Of a stretch of DNA of 64,000 nt, positions 22,471-34,724 are shown piece after piece. The notes under the pieces were generated by a model. That model had not been told where the DNA came from. It saw only the letters and a list, made by a program, of their open reading frames with translations, and ran no database searches. The position numbers were made by a program, and so were the translations under genes. Origin of the DNA: Sporobolomyces roseus (taxonomy: Eukaryota; Basidiomycota; Microbotryomycetes; Sporidiobolales; Sporidiobolaceae); contig JADILM010000009.1 in NCBI GenBank assembly GCA_016617785.1, positions 496,001 through 560,000 on the forward strand, in the 5' to 3' direction. The number at the start of each line of letters is the position of its first letter. Position 1 is the stretch's first letter.

Positions 22471-25250
22471 ATGAGTGACCCAAGGTTCGCTCGATTACAT
22501 ACAGATCCCAGGTTCGTACGACCTAAAGCTAGCAAGAGCAAGATTGTAGTAGATGATAGGTTCAAACAATTGTTTCAAGATCAAGAAGGTGAATTCACTT
22601 CCACACCACCTCGGGCAACTCAGTAAGCTGATAGAAAAGCCTTATTGTACAGGTGCATCGGGATCCAAGGGGAAACGAAAGGTGGACAAGTATGGTAGAC
22701 CATTAGAGAAGGAATCTTCAGTGAATGATCTCAAGAGGTATTACAGGATGGCTTCACCGGATGCAGATGCCATGAAGGATGGAGAGAATGCTGAGGGAGA
22801 TGATAATGAAGGATCGGAAGGGGAAGAAGAGGGAGAAGATGGAGAAAGTGAGGAAGAGGAGGAAGATGAGGCACCAACCAAATCATTCATGGATCTCGCT
22901 CGAGGAGAAGTCTTACTCGAGTCATCAGATGAAGAAGATCGAGACGAAGCCGTCGTATCAGAAGCAGAGTCCGATTCTTCCTCAGCTGCCGGTTCTGTCG
23001 CCCTTGGTCCATCTCGACGTCGACGACAACCTTCCCGTTCCCCTTCCATCGATCTCTCCGAGACCGAACGACCACTCTTCCCGGACGAAGATGACGAAGA
23101 TGGAGAATTGGATTCAGAGGATGAGGAAGCGGGAGCAGAACCTACGAAACGAGTCGCCTTAGTCAACATGGATTGGGACAACCTTCGAGCCTCCGATCTC
23201 TACCGTGTACTCGCATCTTCGCTCTCTTCGACTGCCACCGCCGTTCAACCCGCCATTCAACCCAAAGCTTCCGGAAGTTCGACGAAATTCGATCAAGAGG
23301 GAAACGAAGTTGGTCCTTACAAACCCTCTGCCAAGTTGAGCATAGCACCTGGACGACTCTTACACCTCAGAGTGTACCCTTCGACTTTCGGAAGGGAACG
23401 AATGGAAAGGGAAGCGATCGAGGGACCTCCAGTTGAAGTTTTGAGGACGAAGGGAGCTGAATCGGACGATGATGAGGAAGACGGTGTGTTGAGATTGGGA
23501 AGGAAGAACAAGGGCAAAGCGAGAGAGAGGAGACGAAGAGGTGGAGAAGATGAGGACGAGGAGGAAGAGGAGGAGTACACTGCGAAGGATCTTATCGATG
23601 ATCAGGTCGAGGAGAATGCGGATGATTACGATACTGAGGCATTAAGGAAGTACCAGCTCGAGCGATTGAGGTGAGTTCTTACTGGTTATTGTCAATGCTT
23701 TCGAGGTATTAACGTGATTTTGTTTCGATAGATATTACTATGCGATCGCAACTTTCAACACTTCTTCAGCAGCAGCTCATGTCGTTCGAGAGATCAACGG
23801 TACCGAGTTTGAACGAACAGCAAACATCTTCGACCTTCAATTCGTTCCCGACGAGACCTCTTTCGAAGATGATCCGGTTCACGATGAAGCGACAGAGGCT
23901 TCGATCGCTGCCGAAGGAAACTCTTACCAAGGAATCGATTTCTCTACCGATGCTCTACGTCATTCGAAAGTCAAGCTCACTTGGGACGCCGACGATCCTC
24001 ATCGAAAGACGAAACTCCAAACTTACCTCGCTGCCGCTCTCGACAAATCGAAACAGAAAGGAGCAACGAAAGGTCGACCGAACGTAGGAGATGCCGATAT
24101 CGCTCAATACCTCGCTTCGTCATCTGAAGATGAAGGTGCCGACGATAAGGAGGAGGACGAAGAGAAGGACGATTTCTTCGAGTCTGCGGAGGTCGAGGAG
24201 AGCAAGAGTAAGAAGGAGAAGAAACGAGAAAAGTTGAGGAACTTGTTTGGACTCGACGGAGAGAACGCTGGAGAACAATCATGGGATGGAGGGGAGAAGT
24301 CGAGTAAAGGTGGAAAGGCAGGAATGCAGATCACTTTCGCTCCTGCCCTTTCGGAGCGAAGTGCGAAACAACTCGATCTCGTCGAAGGCGACAAACCGGA
24401 AACTGCTATCGAAACTTATCGACGGAAGGAGAAGGAGAGGAAGGAACGCAAGAAGGCGGAACGGATGGCTAAGGCGGAAGGAAGGGATTTCAATGAAGAA
24501 GGACCGTTTGGAGAACCTCAAGGAGAAGACAAAGGATTCGAGGACGATTTCTTCGCAGATGATAGCAAGGATCCTTTCGCTGCCTACGACGATGGGAACG
24601 TATCGAGTGGGGATGAGATCGGAATCAAGAAGAAGGACAAGAAGAAGATGTCAAAGAAGGACAAGAAGGCTCAACGAGAAGAGGAGGAGAAGATCAGAGA
24701 GGCGGAACAAGGCGAGTTGGCACTCCTCGTTGGATCGGATGACGAGGATGATGTTGGAGGTGGAGATGGAGGACGTCACTTTGATATGCGAAAGATTCTC
24801 AAAGCTGAGAAGTCAAAGGGTAAAAAGGTCAAAGTCAAGGGGAAGAAGGCAAAGAAGGATGAAGCTCCTGTCAACGACGAGTTCAAGTTGGATCTCGGTG
24901 ATGACCGTTTCAAGAGTCTTCACGATGATTTCGACTTTGCTATCGATCCTTCGAATCCTCGGTAAGCGTTTCTCTGACCTTTCGTTTGTTCGACCTTGAC
25001 TCACTTTGCTCTCTCGCCCTCCTACAGCTACCAAAAGACTCGCAACATGGACGCACTCCTCGCAGAAGGTCGCAAACGTCGTGCGAAACGAAGTGAAGCT
25101 CGAGCTCCCGTCAACGTTGCCGAAATCGCTCGCAAGAAAGCTACTACTTCTTCAGGTGGAGACGGTGAATCCCTCAACAAGCTCATCGAATCGGTCAAGC
25201 GAAAGGCGGGTGAGACTGGTGGACGAGGGAAACGAAGTAAGAATGAGTAG
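22471..25250 (+). CDS. ESF1: ESF1, 18S rRNA maturation factor
   Basis: Nucleolar protein of the small-subunit processome, needed for early pre-rRNA cleavage. Exons 22471-22588, 22653-23670, 23732-24961, 25028-25250; 862 aa. Family marks: the start DPRFARLHTDPRF and FKQLFQDQE; KYGRPL; NMDWDNLRASDLYRVL; the RRM-like segment that ends LRKYQLERLRYYYAIATF; FNGTEFER-type region (here REINGTEFERTANIFDLQFVPD); and the C-terminal DDRFKSLHDDFDFAIDPSNP followed by TRNMDALL. Two long acidic runs flank the middle (residues about 75-150 and 310-360), with KKKDKKK-type basic tracts near 700-760. The antisense Ser-rich frames over the acidic runs are shadows. Confidence 0.95.
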
Positions 25251-25576
25251 ATCTTTTGTCGTTTCTGGTTTCTCATCGCAATCGCATAGTTCCTCCTCTC
25301 TCGTATTCTTCGCTGGAGATGATTCTGTGAGACCAGTCGAGAGAGCATCGTACACAATGCCATGATCGGAAGGGCGAGCGAGAAACGAAAGAAGGTGAAT
25401 GCGTTTGAACATTTCCAAAGAGGTTGCGTCGAACAGTTTCTGAACTAGATCGGAATATAAGATAAGGGAGAAGAGCACTGCTTCGTACAGTCGTGAAGGA
25501 AAGTAGAATGGCGAGAGAGGGTATCGAGAGAGAGAACGAATCGGAGTTGTATATAGTTCGAGAAGAGATCTGCGGT

Positions 25577-28255
25577 CTAAGCGCAAATGTTAGGGTAGAT
25601 AGGCTTGTTAGGGTCCTTGGGGATCCATCCGTTGACGACTCCTGCTTTGTATGTCCAGTCATCGGAGTTCTCAGCCTAGACGAGCGCGAGATCAGCCACA
25701 GGACAGATCACTAAAAGGAAAGGTTTGTCTGGCGAACCTGCCAAGTCCAGGATACCCAGCCGCTTGCTGCAGACTCATAGGTCTCTATTTGTGCACTCCA
25801 ACTCCTACGAGCGGGGGTCGTTGGGGGCCGTCAGAGACAGTAGAGCGTCGAAAAAGACGAAAAGAAGCTCACTTTGCGAGAGAAGTCTTGTACTCCTCAG
25901 AGAAGGTAGAGGCCTTGCCGGTCTTGCCCTCACAGCTTCCAGTGTAAGACGATCCAGGGTAGGTTCCGTCGTAGCGAGCTCCGATACCGCGACCTGTAAA
26001 GGAAACCAGAAAAATGAGCTTTCTGAAATAGTCGATGATTCGACGCAGACGGTGTCAAGAGGATCGGGAGGGGAGGTACAGAGCACGCTAGAGTAGATAG
26101 AGAAGGAAGGGGAAGGTGAGGGAAAGGAGACTGACCGTTCAAGAAATTGGTGCAATCAGTGATGGCGGCGGTAAATTCGTCGAGAAGGACAGGGTTGAAT
26201 GAGTCGGCTCGGGCATAGTACTCCTTCATACCACAGATGGTAGCGACCCGTTGTTCGTCATTCTTCTTGAGGTCGTTCTCGTTGAAAACGAAGTAAGGGT
26301 GATCAGAGAGAGAAACTCCGAGGAATTCAGGCGACGGGAACGACTTCTCATAAACGGATAACGGTTGAAAGGCATCGTGAAGACTAAGATAAACATCGGA
26401 CGGGTTGTTTCCGTTAGGGTAGCGTACGCGGCCGTAAGAATCGTAGGCGAATTGACGATAAACGTCGAGAACTTGTTGTGAGATGAAACCGGCGGGTTCG
26501 TTGAGACTATAGATCGTTGATGTCGATGAGAGAAGTGTCAGTGATGGTAGTATGCAAGAAAGAGGCAGGTGGAGAAAGAAATGAAGAGACGGGTATAGAA
26601 ATCGAAAACTCACGCTTGAAGAATGGTGACAGTGTCGGCGTATTTCGGCTTAGCAAACTCCTTCGAGAGGATACTGACGACGCCGAGAGTACGTTCGACA
26701 TTCTCCTGGTTGGTTTGCCACGTAGCTTGTCCTCGTCGTCCCGAGTTGTCGAAACCGTTTCTGCAAGAATCGAGGGCAAGTCAACGATACGATTCTTCTT
26801 GACGAATCCAGGCGACAGAGAATGGCTAAGTACTGTGAGCCCGGTGCGCCGTGGATATCGACCATAACCTGAGAGGAAAAAAGGAGGGCAGAGGAGAGAA
26901 GAGAGAGAAAGGAGAAAGAAAAAAAAGGAGAGAAAGAGGAAAGGGGAGGCGAAAGGAGGAAGGAGGAAGGAGAAGGGAGGAAGGGGAAAGGAAGAGAGGA
27001 GAAAGGAGAAAGGAGAAGGGAGGAAGGAGAAGGGAGGAAGGGGAAAGGAAGAGAGGAGAGTGAGGGATGGGGATAAGGAAGGAGGGGGAGGAAAAAGCGA
27101 GAAGATTCGAAGAGGTCAATGCCAAAGCTAATCAAAGTCGGGACAAGCTACTCACCTTAATACCTTGTTTGCGAGCCCAGCCGATAGCCTTGAGGAGGTA
27201 AGGATATTGACCACTAACGTACGGCTCTCCAGCTCGCGAAACTTGGTCGAATGCCCAGTAACCTGAGAAGTCAAAATAGGTCAGTCGCTATACAAAATAC
27301 GCATGAGCACAACGAGGCGAAAGAGAAGAGCGAAGTAGGAACAAGTTAAGGAGCGAAAATGGGAAGTAGAGAAAGGAGCGAAGGAGAAGAAGGGAATTCA
27401 TGGACGGGACTTACCGATAGGAATACGAACGTGGTTCCTAGCGAAGAGTACGGCGTCGTCAACATTGCAAGAGGAAGAAAGAGCAGTATCGAAATTCGAC
27501 TCACAATCCGTACGAAGCGATTTCAGCGATGTCAGCTTCGGTGTAGAAGCTGTCCCAGTGAGCCTTGAGACGCTTCTTGGCTTCGGCAGCACCGAGCTTC
27601 TCGCAGAAGGTGTACTCGTCAACGATCGCTAGACAGGAGAACGAGAGGAAAGTCAGCTCCGGTTATAGGCGCAGATGAGCGATGAAGAGTCACTCACTCT
27701 CGTCACCGGTGTTGACAAAGAGGGAAGGAGTGATCCATGGCTGTAAGAGATCAAGATGACGAGACTCAGCGAGGGAGTTCGATCGGGAAAATTAAACCGC
27801 CTCGAATTCACCTCGGTAACGAGCCATCCTCCAAGGTTCACACCTCGAATAGGAGTCGAGCCGTTAAAGTCCCACCTCCAATTTGGTCCAGGCTTAGCCC
27901 TCTTCGTCATACCAGCGTCAACATTGACAGTAGGATCATTCTTTCCCAACTTGATCGCCTCCGTCGCAGCTTCGACGTTGGTCTGAAGGAGTTGGTTGAT
28001 ACGTTGGGTAGTCTTCTCCGACTTGAAGTCTGGGCTGGCGTAGATCGAGTCTTGGCGAGGAGGAGGAAGAGAAGCGGATGCGAGAAGGTTGGTCGAAGTC
28101 TGAGAGTCGACGGAGGAAGGTTGAGCAACACGTTTACGCAAGTTGGAACGTTCGGCTCGAAGGTGGATAGGCTTGTTGTCGACGTGACCGGCAGCGTTGG
28201 TAGCGACGGCGAAGAGCAGAGCCGCTCCGCCCAAAGTATGAGCGAGAGAAGGCAT
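25577..28255 (-). CDS. EXG1: secreted exo-beta-1,3-glucanase, GH5
   Basis: Cell-wall glucan hydrolase. Eleven exons: 28255-27812, 27740-27698, 27628-27505, 27437-27415, 27262-27156, 26868-26834, 26760-26614, 26506-26136, 25993-25873, 25804-25738, 25675-25577; 526 aa. Residues 1-22 form a signal peptide; a dibasic KR lies near residue 43. GH5 marks: [45 protein letters not shown], the acid/base Glu in QALNEP, the C-terminal [16 protein letters not shown] and NGWIP. The expected nucleophile region GEWSAALTDC reads [10 protein letters not shown], keeping the Glu but changing its neighbours. The long fifth intron (27155-26869) is a purine/pyrimidine tract. The frame extends upstream of 28255, but only the MPSLAHTL start gives a clean signal peptide. 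Confidence 0.92.
26871..27105. repeat. homopurine/homopyrimidine tract with internal tandem repeats, inside a glucanase intron
   Basis: The plus strand is nearly pure A/G for over 200 bp, so the coding strand of the glucanase intron is nearly pure C/T. Units such as GGAGAAGGGAGGAAGG recur, and a roughly 50-nt block near 26957-27000 is repeated at 27010-27058. The host intron is 287 nt, several times the local average. Confidence 0.85.
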
Positions 28256-29185
28256 AATGAGGAAGCAAAGGAGTGTGAGTAAAAGGAGTGTCGAGGTTGA
28301 GGCGAGTCGGCTAGAGTCGAACTCGTCGATTTGAGGGGTAAGGCGAGGAAGAAAGGAAGGAAGGAAGAATGCAAGGAGAAAGAATGTTTGGTCAGTAGAA
28401 TTTCGAACTTGACCGGGTTCCTTCGTACCCAACTCCGTTCGAGCGCGTCTTGACACGAACCCTAAACAAGCGAAGTAATTTGTGAGACCAAAACGACGCT
28501 ATAAAACAGTCCAAGTCCCAGACAGAAGCTAAGCCATTGCGAATTCGAAGAAAAGAGAAAAGGAAGCTTCTGTCGAAGACGGTGAGATCTTCAGAAAACA
28601 CCGCGCGGCTGCCGAGGTCAGAAGCCGTCCACGCATGAACTCCCTCTCCCTCAAGTTGACATCGATTTGTCAAGAAATGGATGTTTGTGCATTCATTCGT
28701 AATTCGAGGAGGACTTGTCGCCGAAATCGATGAAGAGACGCTTGGTTTGACGAGGATCTCTGAGTCTAATATTGTCCCTCCGTCCGCGACCGAAACCAAG
28801 AGCGCGCTGAGGGAGAGATTTGTTGAAGCAGTGCTGAAGACGGAGAAGATTCTCTAAAGAACTTGATACAGTGGAGAGGGTTGCAAAGCTTGCTATGATC
28901 GTACTGAGCTGTCGTTCGAGTAGTTCCCGAGGTGCTAGAGGTGAGGCAAAGGGAGAAAAGCGAGATTCTGTCTCTTCATCTCCTACACTTTCCTTCAACC
29001 TCTCTAGCCGACTCAAGATAGCTTCTAGCGATACCCAAAGCGCATAGAGCAGCCTCGCAAGTGTATCGCCAACTCCTCTCTCTCAATTCGCTGAATAACC
29101 TTCCCTCCAAAAAAGTGATCTTCCAAGTGAGTGCTTTCGCTCCCTAGACTCTAGAGACCTTAGAGATTGATCCGAAACTCTTTAG
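28256..29185. promoter_or_regulatory. divergent intergenic region, glucanase / F-box gene
   Basis: 930 bp between start codons. Open frames at 28392-28799 and 28693-29016 on minus have no recognisable similarity and no supporting splice structure. An ATTGCGAATTCG motif lies near 28535. The stretch next to 28255 is CT-rich on the glucanase strand. Confidence 0.4.
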
Positions 29186-30664
29186 ATGGATCTGGACAAG
29201 CCCTCGTGGTCGATACTCAAGCTGCCGAACGAAATTTTAGGGAGAATTGTCGAACTTTGCGATATACAAGACAAAGTCACGGAACAACGATTGGATCGAC
29301 TGAGGAACACGGAACTAGGAGAGCATCTTGATGAAATCTCGAGTGAATATGGAAGAAGTCTCGACCCGTTGTCGCTCACTTGCGAAAGAATGAGGTCGTT
29401 AGCCGCTCGATTTCTCTTCTCTGTGCGTACACGATACCTTCTTTGTATTCTTCTCTGACATGCGACTGAGCCGATACAGCTGTTCCGTGCTTTAGTCCGT
29501 CAATATCGATACCGGCGCGAGGCCCACCTTTCGCTGTCGCATCCTACCGAAGTACTCTCGACATGTCCGACGTGTCAATCAACAGCGACAGTCGAGTTCC
29601 TCATCATTGCCTCCTGCCTTCCCTCCGTCGACACTCTCGAGTTCGGTGCTTTGACTCTTTCCAGACTATACGACTGCCAGGAGGATCCGGCCAAACTGCA
29701 AGCCGCTCTACAAGATGACAGCGAAACATCAGTGGCGCTTCGTACCTTACTTGCTCGGATCAAACATCTGACCGTCAATTCGATCGATAGCTTCTACCAG
29801 TGGCACCCGATCCTCTCCCTCGCAAACCCCCATCTTTCGTCTCTCGTCCTCGAGGATCTCTCCTTCACAACGGAGGAGGTGACGGACTCGGTATTCAGTC
29901 TCCTCGAAATCGAGCTGCAACGATTTACAACTTTGAGCAGTTTCTCCGTGATCCGAACGCCAACCTTTGTCACTCTTCTGGAGGTGTCCGAGAACCCAAA
30001 ATGGAAACTGCACCACCTGAAACTCGAAGTCGTCACCCTCGCAGATCCCTACGTGCGGTTCATCTCCTCGTTCGCTAATTCGCTCGCAATCTTGGAGGTG
30101 GAAACCGACGACGACTTCAGACAAGAGACCGGCCCGCCGACCCTCTCTCAACCCATGCCTCACCTTACCAGCTTAACCGTTACTGACACCTCGGAAGCTT
30201 ACGGAGCATCCCCTGCTGAGCTCACGCCATCGCTCCGACATCTCATCGTCCGATCCAGTCCTCCCTACACATCAACGCTGGCCTCGTTCATGCCTGGACA
30301 TGTCCAGAAGCTACCGAAGCTGGTCTCTCTCACGTTCTCGCCTCGTGATCCCGAACATCCCATCCTCTCCCACCAGCACACCTCGAAACTCGCCGAGATT
30401 CCGAATTTGCGCACCTACTTCGACCGACGAGGATTCAACCCGATGCTAGCCTACAGAGCGGAATTGGATACGCTATCAGAGACGTCAGAGTATGTGGAGG
30501 ATCTGGAGTATATCAGAAGGAGACACGGGCCGATTGAGGAGGTGATTCGATTCGGAGCGCGGTACAACGAACAATTACTCAATACAAGAGATCAGTCAGG
30601 GATGGATCAATTAGTCGAAACGTTGAGACCGCTCAAGCTTCTGCAGGACTTTCAGGAGGATTAG
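29186..30664 (+). CDS. F-box-like protein
   Basis: Probable substrate adaptor of an SCF ubiquitin ligase. Two exons (29186-29422, 29480-30664), 473 aa. An F-box-like N-terminus is visible: ILKLPNEILGRIVELCD, then, after a charged insert, LDPLSLTCERMRSLAARFLF. The remainder contains irregular leucine-rich stretches (PHLSSLVLEDLSFT, MPHLTSLTVTD, LTPSLRHLIV), as in the large fungal F-box/LRR families. A pair CPTC lies just after exon 2 begins. Target unknown. It faces a second F-box-like gene tail to tail. Confidence 0.6.
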
Positions 30665-30872
30665 CTTAGCGGGAGACTTTGAGGAAACGACGAAAGAGAT
30701 TGTTTTGGTTCTCTCCAAAGGTGAGCTCGCGCTTCATAATCTCTTCAGGTAAGACATTCTCATCCTGATAAAGTTCAATGATACAGGATCTACAAGGAAT
30801 GAATGAGACAGATGAATCGATAGAGTACGGGTATGAATGACTGAAACGAAACTTAATCTACTACTACTATTC

Positions 30873-32755
30873 TCAAATTACTCCCTCTCTCTGCATCCTC
30901 GGGTAGAGATCCCTCAACGCGCACGCAAGGTAATCTGCCTCCTTGCAATCCTCCTCCAAAATAACGCGATCAACGAGTCCTTGCGCGAATGAGAGGGCTT
31001 TCTTGAGTTCTTCGGCACGATGCACTCTCACATCCTCCTCGCTAACCCCGACCGAATCGAGAGTGGCTGCGATCCTGGCTCGCCCTCTCATCATGGTCTT
31101 GCCTATTTTGAACTGTGTCTTCGGGTTGAATTTGCCGAGGAGGAGGATATCTTTGAAGGACGACCAAGAAAAGGGAGGAGGGGAGTAATCGATTCCGTTC
31201 TTTCGACAAAAGGTGGAGAGTAACAGTGTGGCCTCCTCCGAGAGTTCGAACGACGTCTTGAATCGGAAGGTGCGGAGTGAGGACAAGAAGGGTGTGAGAA
31301 GGGAGGGAAAGTCGAAAATCGATTCCTCTGTCGTGTATAGACCATCATCTTGAGCCCCATAGAGATCATCCTCCTCAGCATACACCGCGATGTACTCCTC
31401 ATGCTTCTCGCACCCAGTACAGTCCGGATCGGAGCAGGCGGGTTCGAAGGAGGGTGAAGGAGAACGAAAATTTGGAGGGGTGATGTGACGACGCGGAATG
31501 ATGGGAAGACCAGAGGGTTCTCGAGCTTCGATGACGAGACTTTCGATAGGTGGTAGAGGAACGGAAGGAGTAGAGGGATCGACTGCGAGAGTTCCGACGA
31601 GGTGTCGAAGAGTGAGAGAGCGAAGATGTGGGAAGGGACGAGCAAAGAGCGGGATAATTTGATCTTCGTCGACGGCGGGAGAGACGGTTCGTAGAGTGAG
31701 GTCCTGAAGAGTGGAGGAGAAGTGTAAGATGAAGCGACGGGTGTTCATATCGAGTGTGTCATCCTTCCAGAAGTTCAGTTCCATTCTACTAAGGGCAGGC
31801 CAAAGTCGTAGTTCGCGGTCTTCGTGGTAGTCGACGAAGGATAGAAGGTCCTCAGGGACGTGAGAGTTGCCGTGGAGCGTGAAGGAACTGAGATTGTGGA
31901 GGTCGACGAGAGGGAGAGCGAGATTGCGTGGCTGCGCTCGACGTTCCGGAGTTGCGTGTATGGCGTAAGATTCGCCTTGAACCGATTCGGAGATAGTGAG
32001 ATGTACGAGGGTAGATCTACAGTAGGAGAGGAGGCCTAAGGGATCGAAACTGACGATTGGGCTGAAGTGGACGATGGAAAGGCGAACGAAGAGGGATTTA
32101 ATCGTGGCGATAATTTCATTGTGAAGCTTGTGGGATATCTGCTGAAAGATAGGTAGCATACTGTTGAGCGTGTAACCGCAGACGAGTAACTCCTTGAGGT
32201 GTGGACAAAGATTGTTGGCGAGGGCGAGCGTTAGGTGGAGGGTCTTCCATGTCCGCTGATCAGCCCTGTCTTCCTCTTTGAACATGCGATGATCGAGGTG
32301 TGTCGAGTACTTGAGGTCCGGCTCATCTTGCAGGCGAGAGAGAGAGACTGGAGCGGAGGAGAAGGAAGGCAAGGAAAGTCGGCGGATGAGTCGTCCATAA
32401 TCTCGGAAGAAGCGTTGAAGTCCCGAGGGATCGTCGATAGGAACAACCTTGACTTTCTATTTGATCTAATAAGCTTCAGCATTGACAAGATCGGAATCAA
32501 TGTAGGAAGAAGAAAACTCACTTCGAAAAGGTGAGGCACGGCAATGCGGCGAAGCTTCTTGCTCGTACGGGAGAGCGAGCGGATACTAGCATCTCTGCGA
32601 GCTCGCTGGACTCGCGTAGAGTACTTGGGTCTCAGCGGTTCGGATGCCCTCCAACGTTCGTCTTCTCGATACACCCAGTCGACAATTGCTGCAAGTGTCT
32701 CCTCGGGTAGTCCGTCGAGTTTATTCCTAGGTACCGTCGGAGTAGATGTCGACAT
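30873..32755 (-). CDS. F-box-like protein
   Basis: Second probable SCF adaptor. Two exons (32755-32522, 32456-30873), 605 aa. N-terminal F-box-like motif LDGLPEETLAAIVDWVY, a charged insert, then SIRSLSRTSKKLRRIAVPHLFE at the exon 1 end, followed by LRR-like stretches (CPHLKELLVCGY, FPHLRSLTLRHLV). A short Cys-rich insert CSDPDCTGCEKH lies near residue 395, surrounded by acidic sequence. The C-terminal 120 residues are helical and end MQREGVI. Layout (LPxE..I motif, insert, exon break near LF) parallels the neighbour at 29186, but sequence identity between them is low, so common origin is only possible. Confidence 0.6.
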
Positions 32756-32896
32756 CTTGATAGGCTCTCGTCGAAAAGGAGAGGGAGAAGGAAGAGGGAG
32801 GAAAGCGAGATAGCGAAGTGGGGAAACGAAACGAAACCCTTGAACGGAGATTTGAGACTCGGAACCTGTGCCACCGATTCATTCTCTCATCATTTG

Positions 32897-33396
32897 TCAA
32901 GGTTGGGGAGCGTTGAGAGAAAGCAAGGGAGGAAACGCACGTTTCGAACCAGGTCTGCGAAGTGAACAAGTTGAATCGTTTGTGACATCTTTGACGATGG
33001 AATCACTTCTACCTCTTCCCTCTTCCTCACTAGGCATCACTCTGTTCGATTCATCCAGTACGTGTTCGTTCCCATCGACTCGGTCCCCCTCTTCACTTTG
33101 ATCCCTCTTCACCGTTCCATCGCTCCTTTCGTCGTTGATGACCCTTGTGTTACCATTCACTTCCTCAATAATCAGTGTCCTAGAAGGTGGCGCGTCGAAT
33201 CGAGGTTTGGGACTCACAGGCTGGGAAGAAGTGGGGGGCTGATGAAGAAGAGAAGAAGGGAGTTTGACGGAAGTCGGGGAGGAGGTCGAAAGAATCGGAA
33301 GAATCGATTGCGCATCTGTATCGAAGAATTTGTGTCAACTCCTACTCGTTCGCGCTCGAAAGGCGTTATCTTACGTCTAGATGAATCCGTCTCCAT
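32897..33396 (-). CDS. hypothetical protein, weak
   Basis: A two-exon model (33396-33375, 33315-32897) gives 146 aa and joins two frames at a good GTAAGA donor and ATACAG acceptor. The product starts METDSSR, is Pro/Ser-rich, then charged (VNGNTRVINDERSDGTVKR), with no known domain. Upstream open sequence to about 33640 could add a 5' exon. It ends 140 bp before the F-box gene start on the same strand. I do not recognise it; it could be a chance ORF. Confidence 0.33.
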
Positions 33397-33399
33397 CTC

Positions 33400-34724
33400 G
33401 AGCGCTCGTCTCCGCTCTTTCGATACTCTTCGGGTCCAGCCGTATCGATGATTTCAACCGAAGGATCTCATTATGGTTCAGTCGAGATGGGTGGGGTTCT
33501 CGAGTGCGGGGACGGGCTGCAGGAGGATGGTAGATATGTTTGAGTCGGGGGGTAGCCCTTTGCTGGTCTTTGCTGTCGTTGAGGGAAGCGTTGGAGATGG
33601 AGGGAGAGAGTCGCTTCTCGGTGGGCTCAAGGAACAATCCAGACCCTGCTATACTGCCTCAGTCTAGTCTAATGACCTATATCTCCCTCTCTAGCTTGAA
33701 TCTGGCTCGGTTGAGCATGTTGTAGAGTGAAGAGAGATTGGGAGGTGGAGAAGGGGATGACAGGTTGGGGACTGAAACGCGATAGTGAGTGTCGACGCTT
33801 GGCTGAAAGTCTTTGAGAGGTATTTTCTGCTTGTTTGTTGCTGTTTCTGAAAGGAAAAGTGAAGGGAAGAGGGCAAGCGAGGAGAGAAACTGGGGTCTTC
33901 AATATTCTGGGCTCTCATCAGTGAAGCATCTCGCTGCTTCTCACAAAAAGCCTGGTTAGTGATCAGAAGCAGTCACGGCACATATCGATGCAAGCGGATC
34001 AAGTGCAAACATCGTTATTCGCTTCTACACCATCCCTCAACCTCAATTCACTCCCATCCTCTCCTGCTACATCACTAAACCCTCCCTATACAATCGCAAT
34101 ATGGTCCAACACTCTCTATCCACCCTCCACATACCACGAATTTCATCCCTCAACGTTCCCTCTCCCTCTAGCGACACTTGCCCCGCTTTTCGCACGACCC
34201 CTCCGTCTCCTACACTCCTCCAGCACTCTCGAGAACTCCCTCAGTTATTCAGCAGATCGGTAATATGCTCCTAATATCACCGACGAGCCCACCTATCGAC
34301 ACAACCTTCCGAAATCTTCACTTCTTCCGATTTCCCTCAACAAAGTAGTTTCCTCCTCGATGATCACTTACGAATCTTTCTCCTTGGGTGCTATGGGTTG
34401 ATACTGTAAAGATCTGAGAGAGGTAGGAGAGCTAGTGTAGGAGTTGATGTAGGGAGAGCTGGAATTGAGGAAGAGGAGGAGAAGCGAGAGGAGTGGAGAG
34501 ACGTTGTGGATGATGGAGAGTTGAGTAGCATCGGATGTAGAGTACTAGGGATAGAACTCCGATTAAGGTGAGTAATCTCAACGGAGTGACTGTAGTGAGA
34601 GAGAACAAGAGTTGCTCATTCTCAAGTTGGACGATCAAACAGTGTTCCACTCTTTCTCTCGCTCTCCAATCGCAGTGCTCCCTGTAGAGTGAACAAGAGC
34701 AATATTCAAGCACTCCGCGCGACC
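33400..34724. other. intergenic with a possible small plus-strand ORF
   Basis: Mostly without recognisable genes. One candidate begins with an ATG at 33988 (MQADQVQTSLFAST, then YTIAIWSNTLYPP). It could splice after 34258 (GTAATA) to an AG before 34352 and end in LDDHLRIFLLGCYG, about 110 aa. No family recognised and splice signals are weak, so it is not called. The 34430-34710 stretch is A/G-rich on plus. Confidence 0.3.

Noticed and set aside
22741..23181. Ser-rich 146-aa minus-strand frame
   Set aside because: Antisense of the acidic GAN-rich coding run in ESF1; composition shadow.
26851..27063. Lys/Glu/Arg-rich 70-aa frame
   Set aside because: Translation of the purine tract within a glucanase intron.
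31103..31645. 180-aa minus frame
   Set aside because: Alternative frame inside the F-box-like gene; no conserved features.
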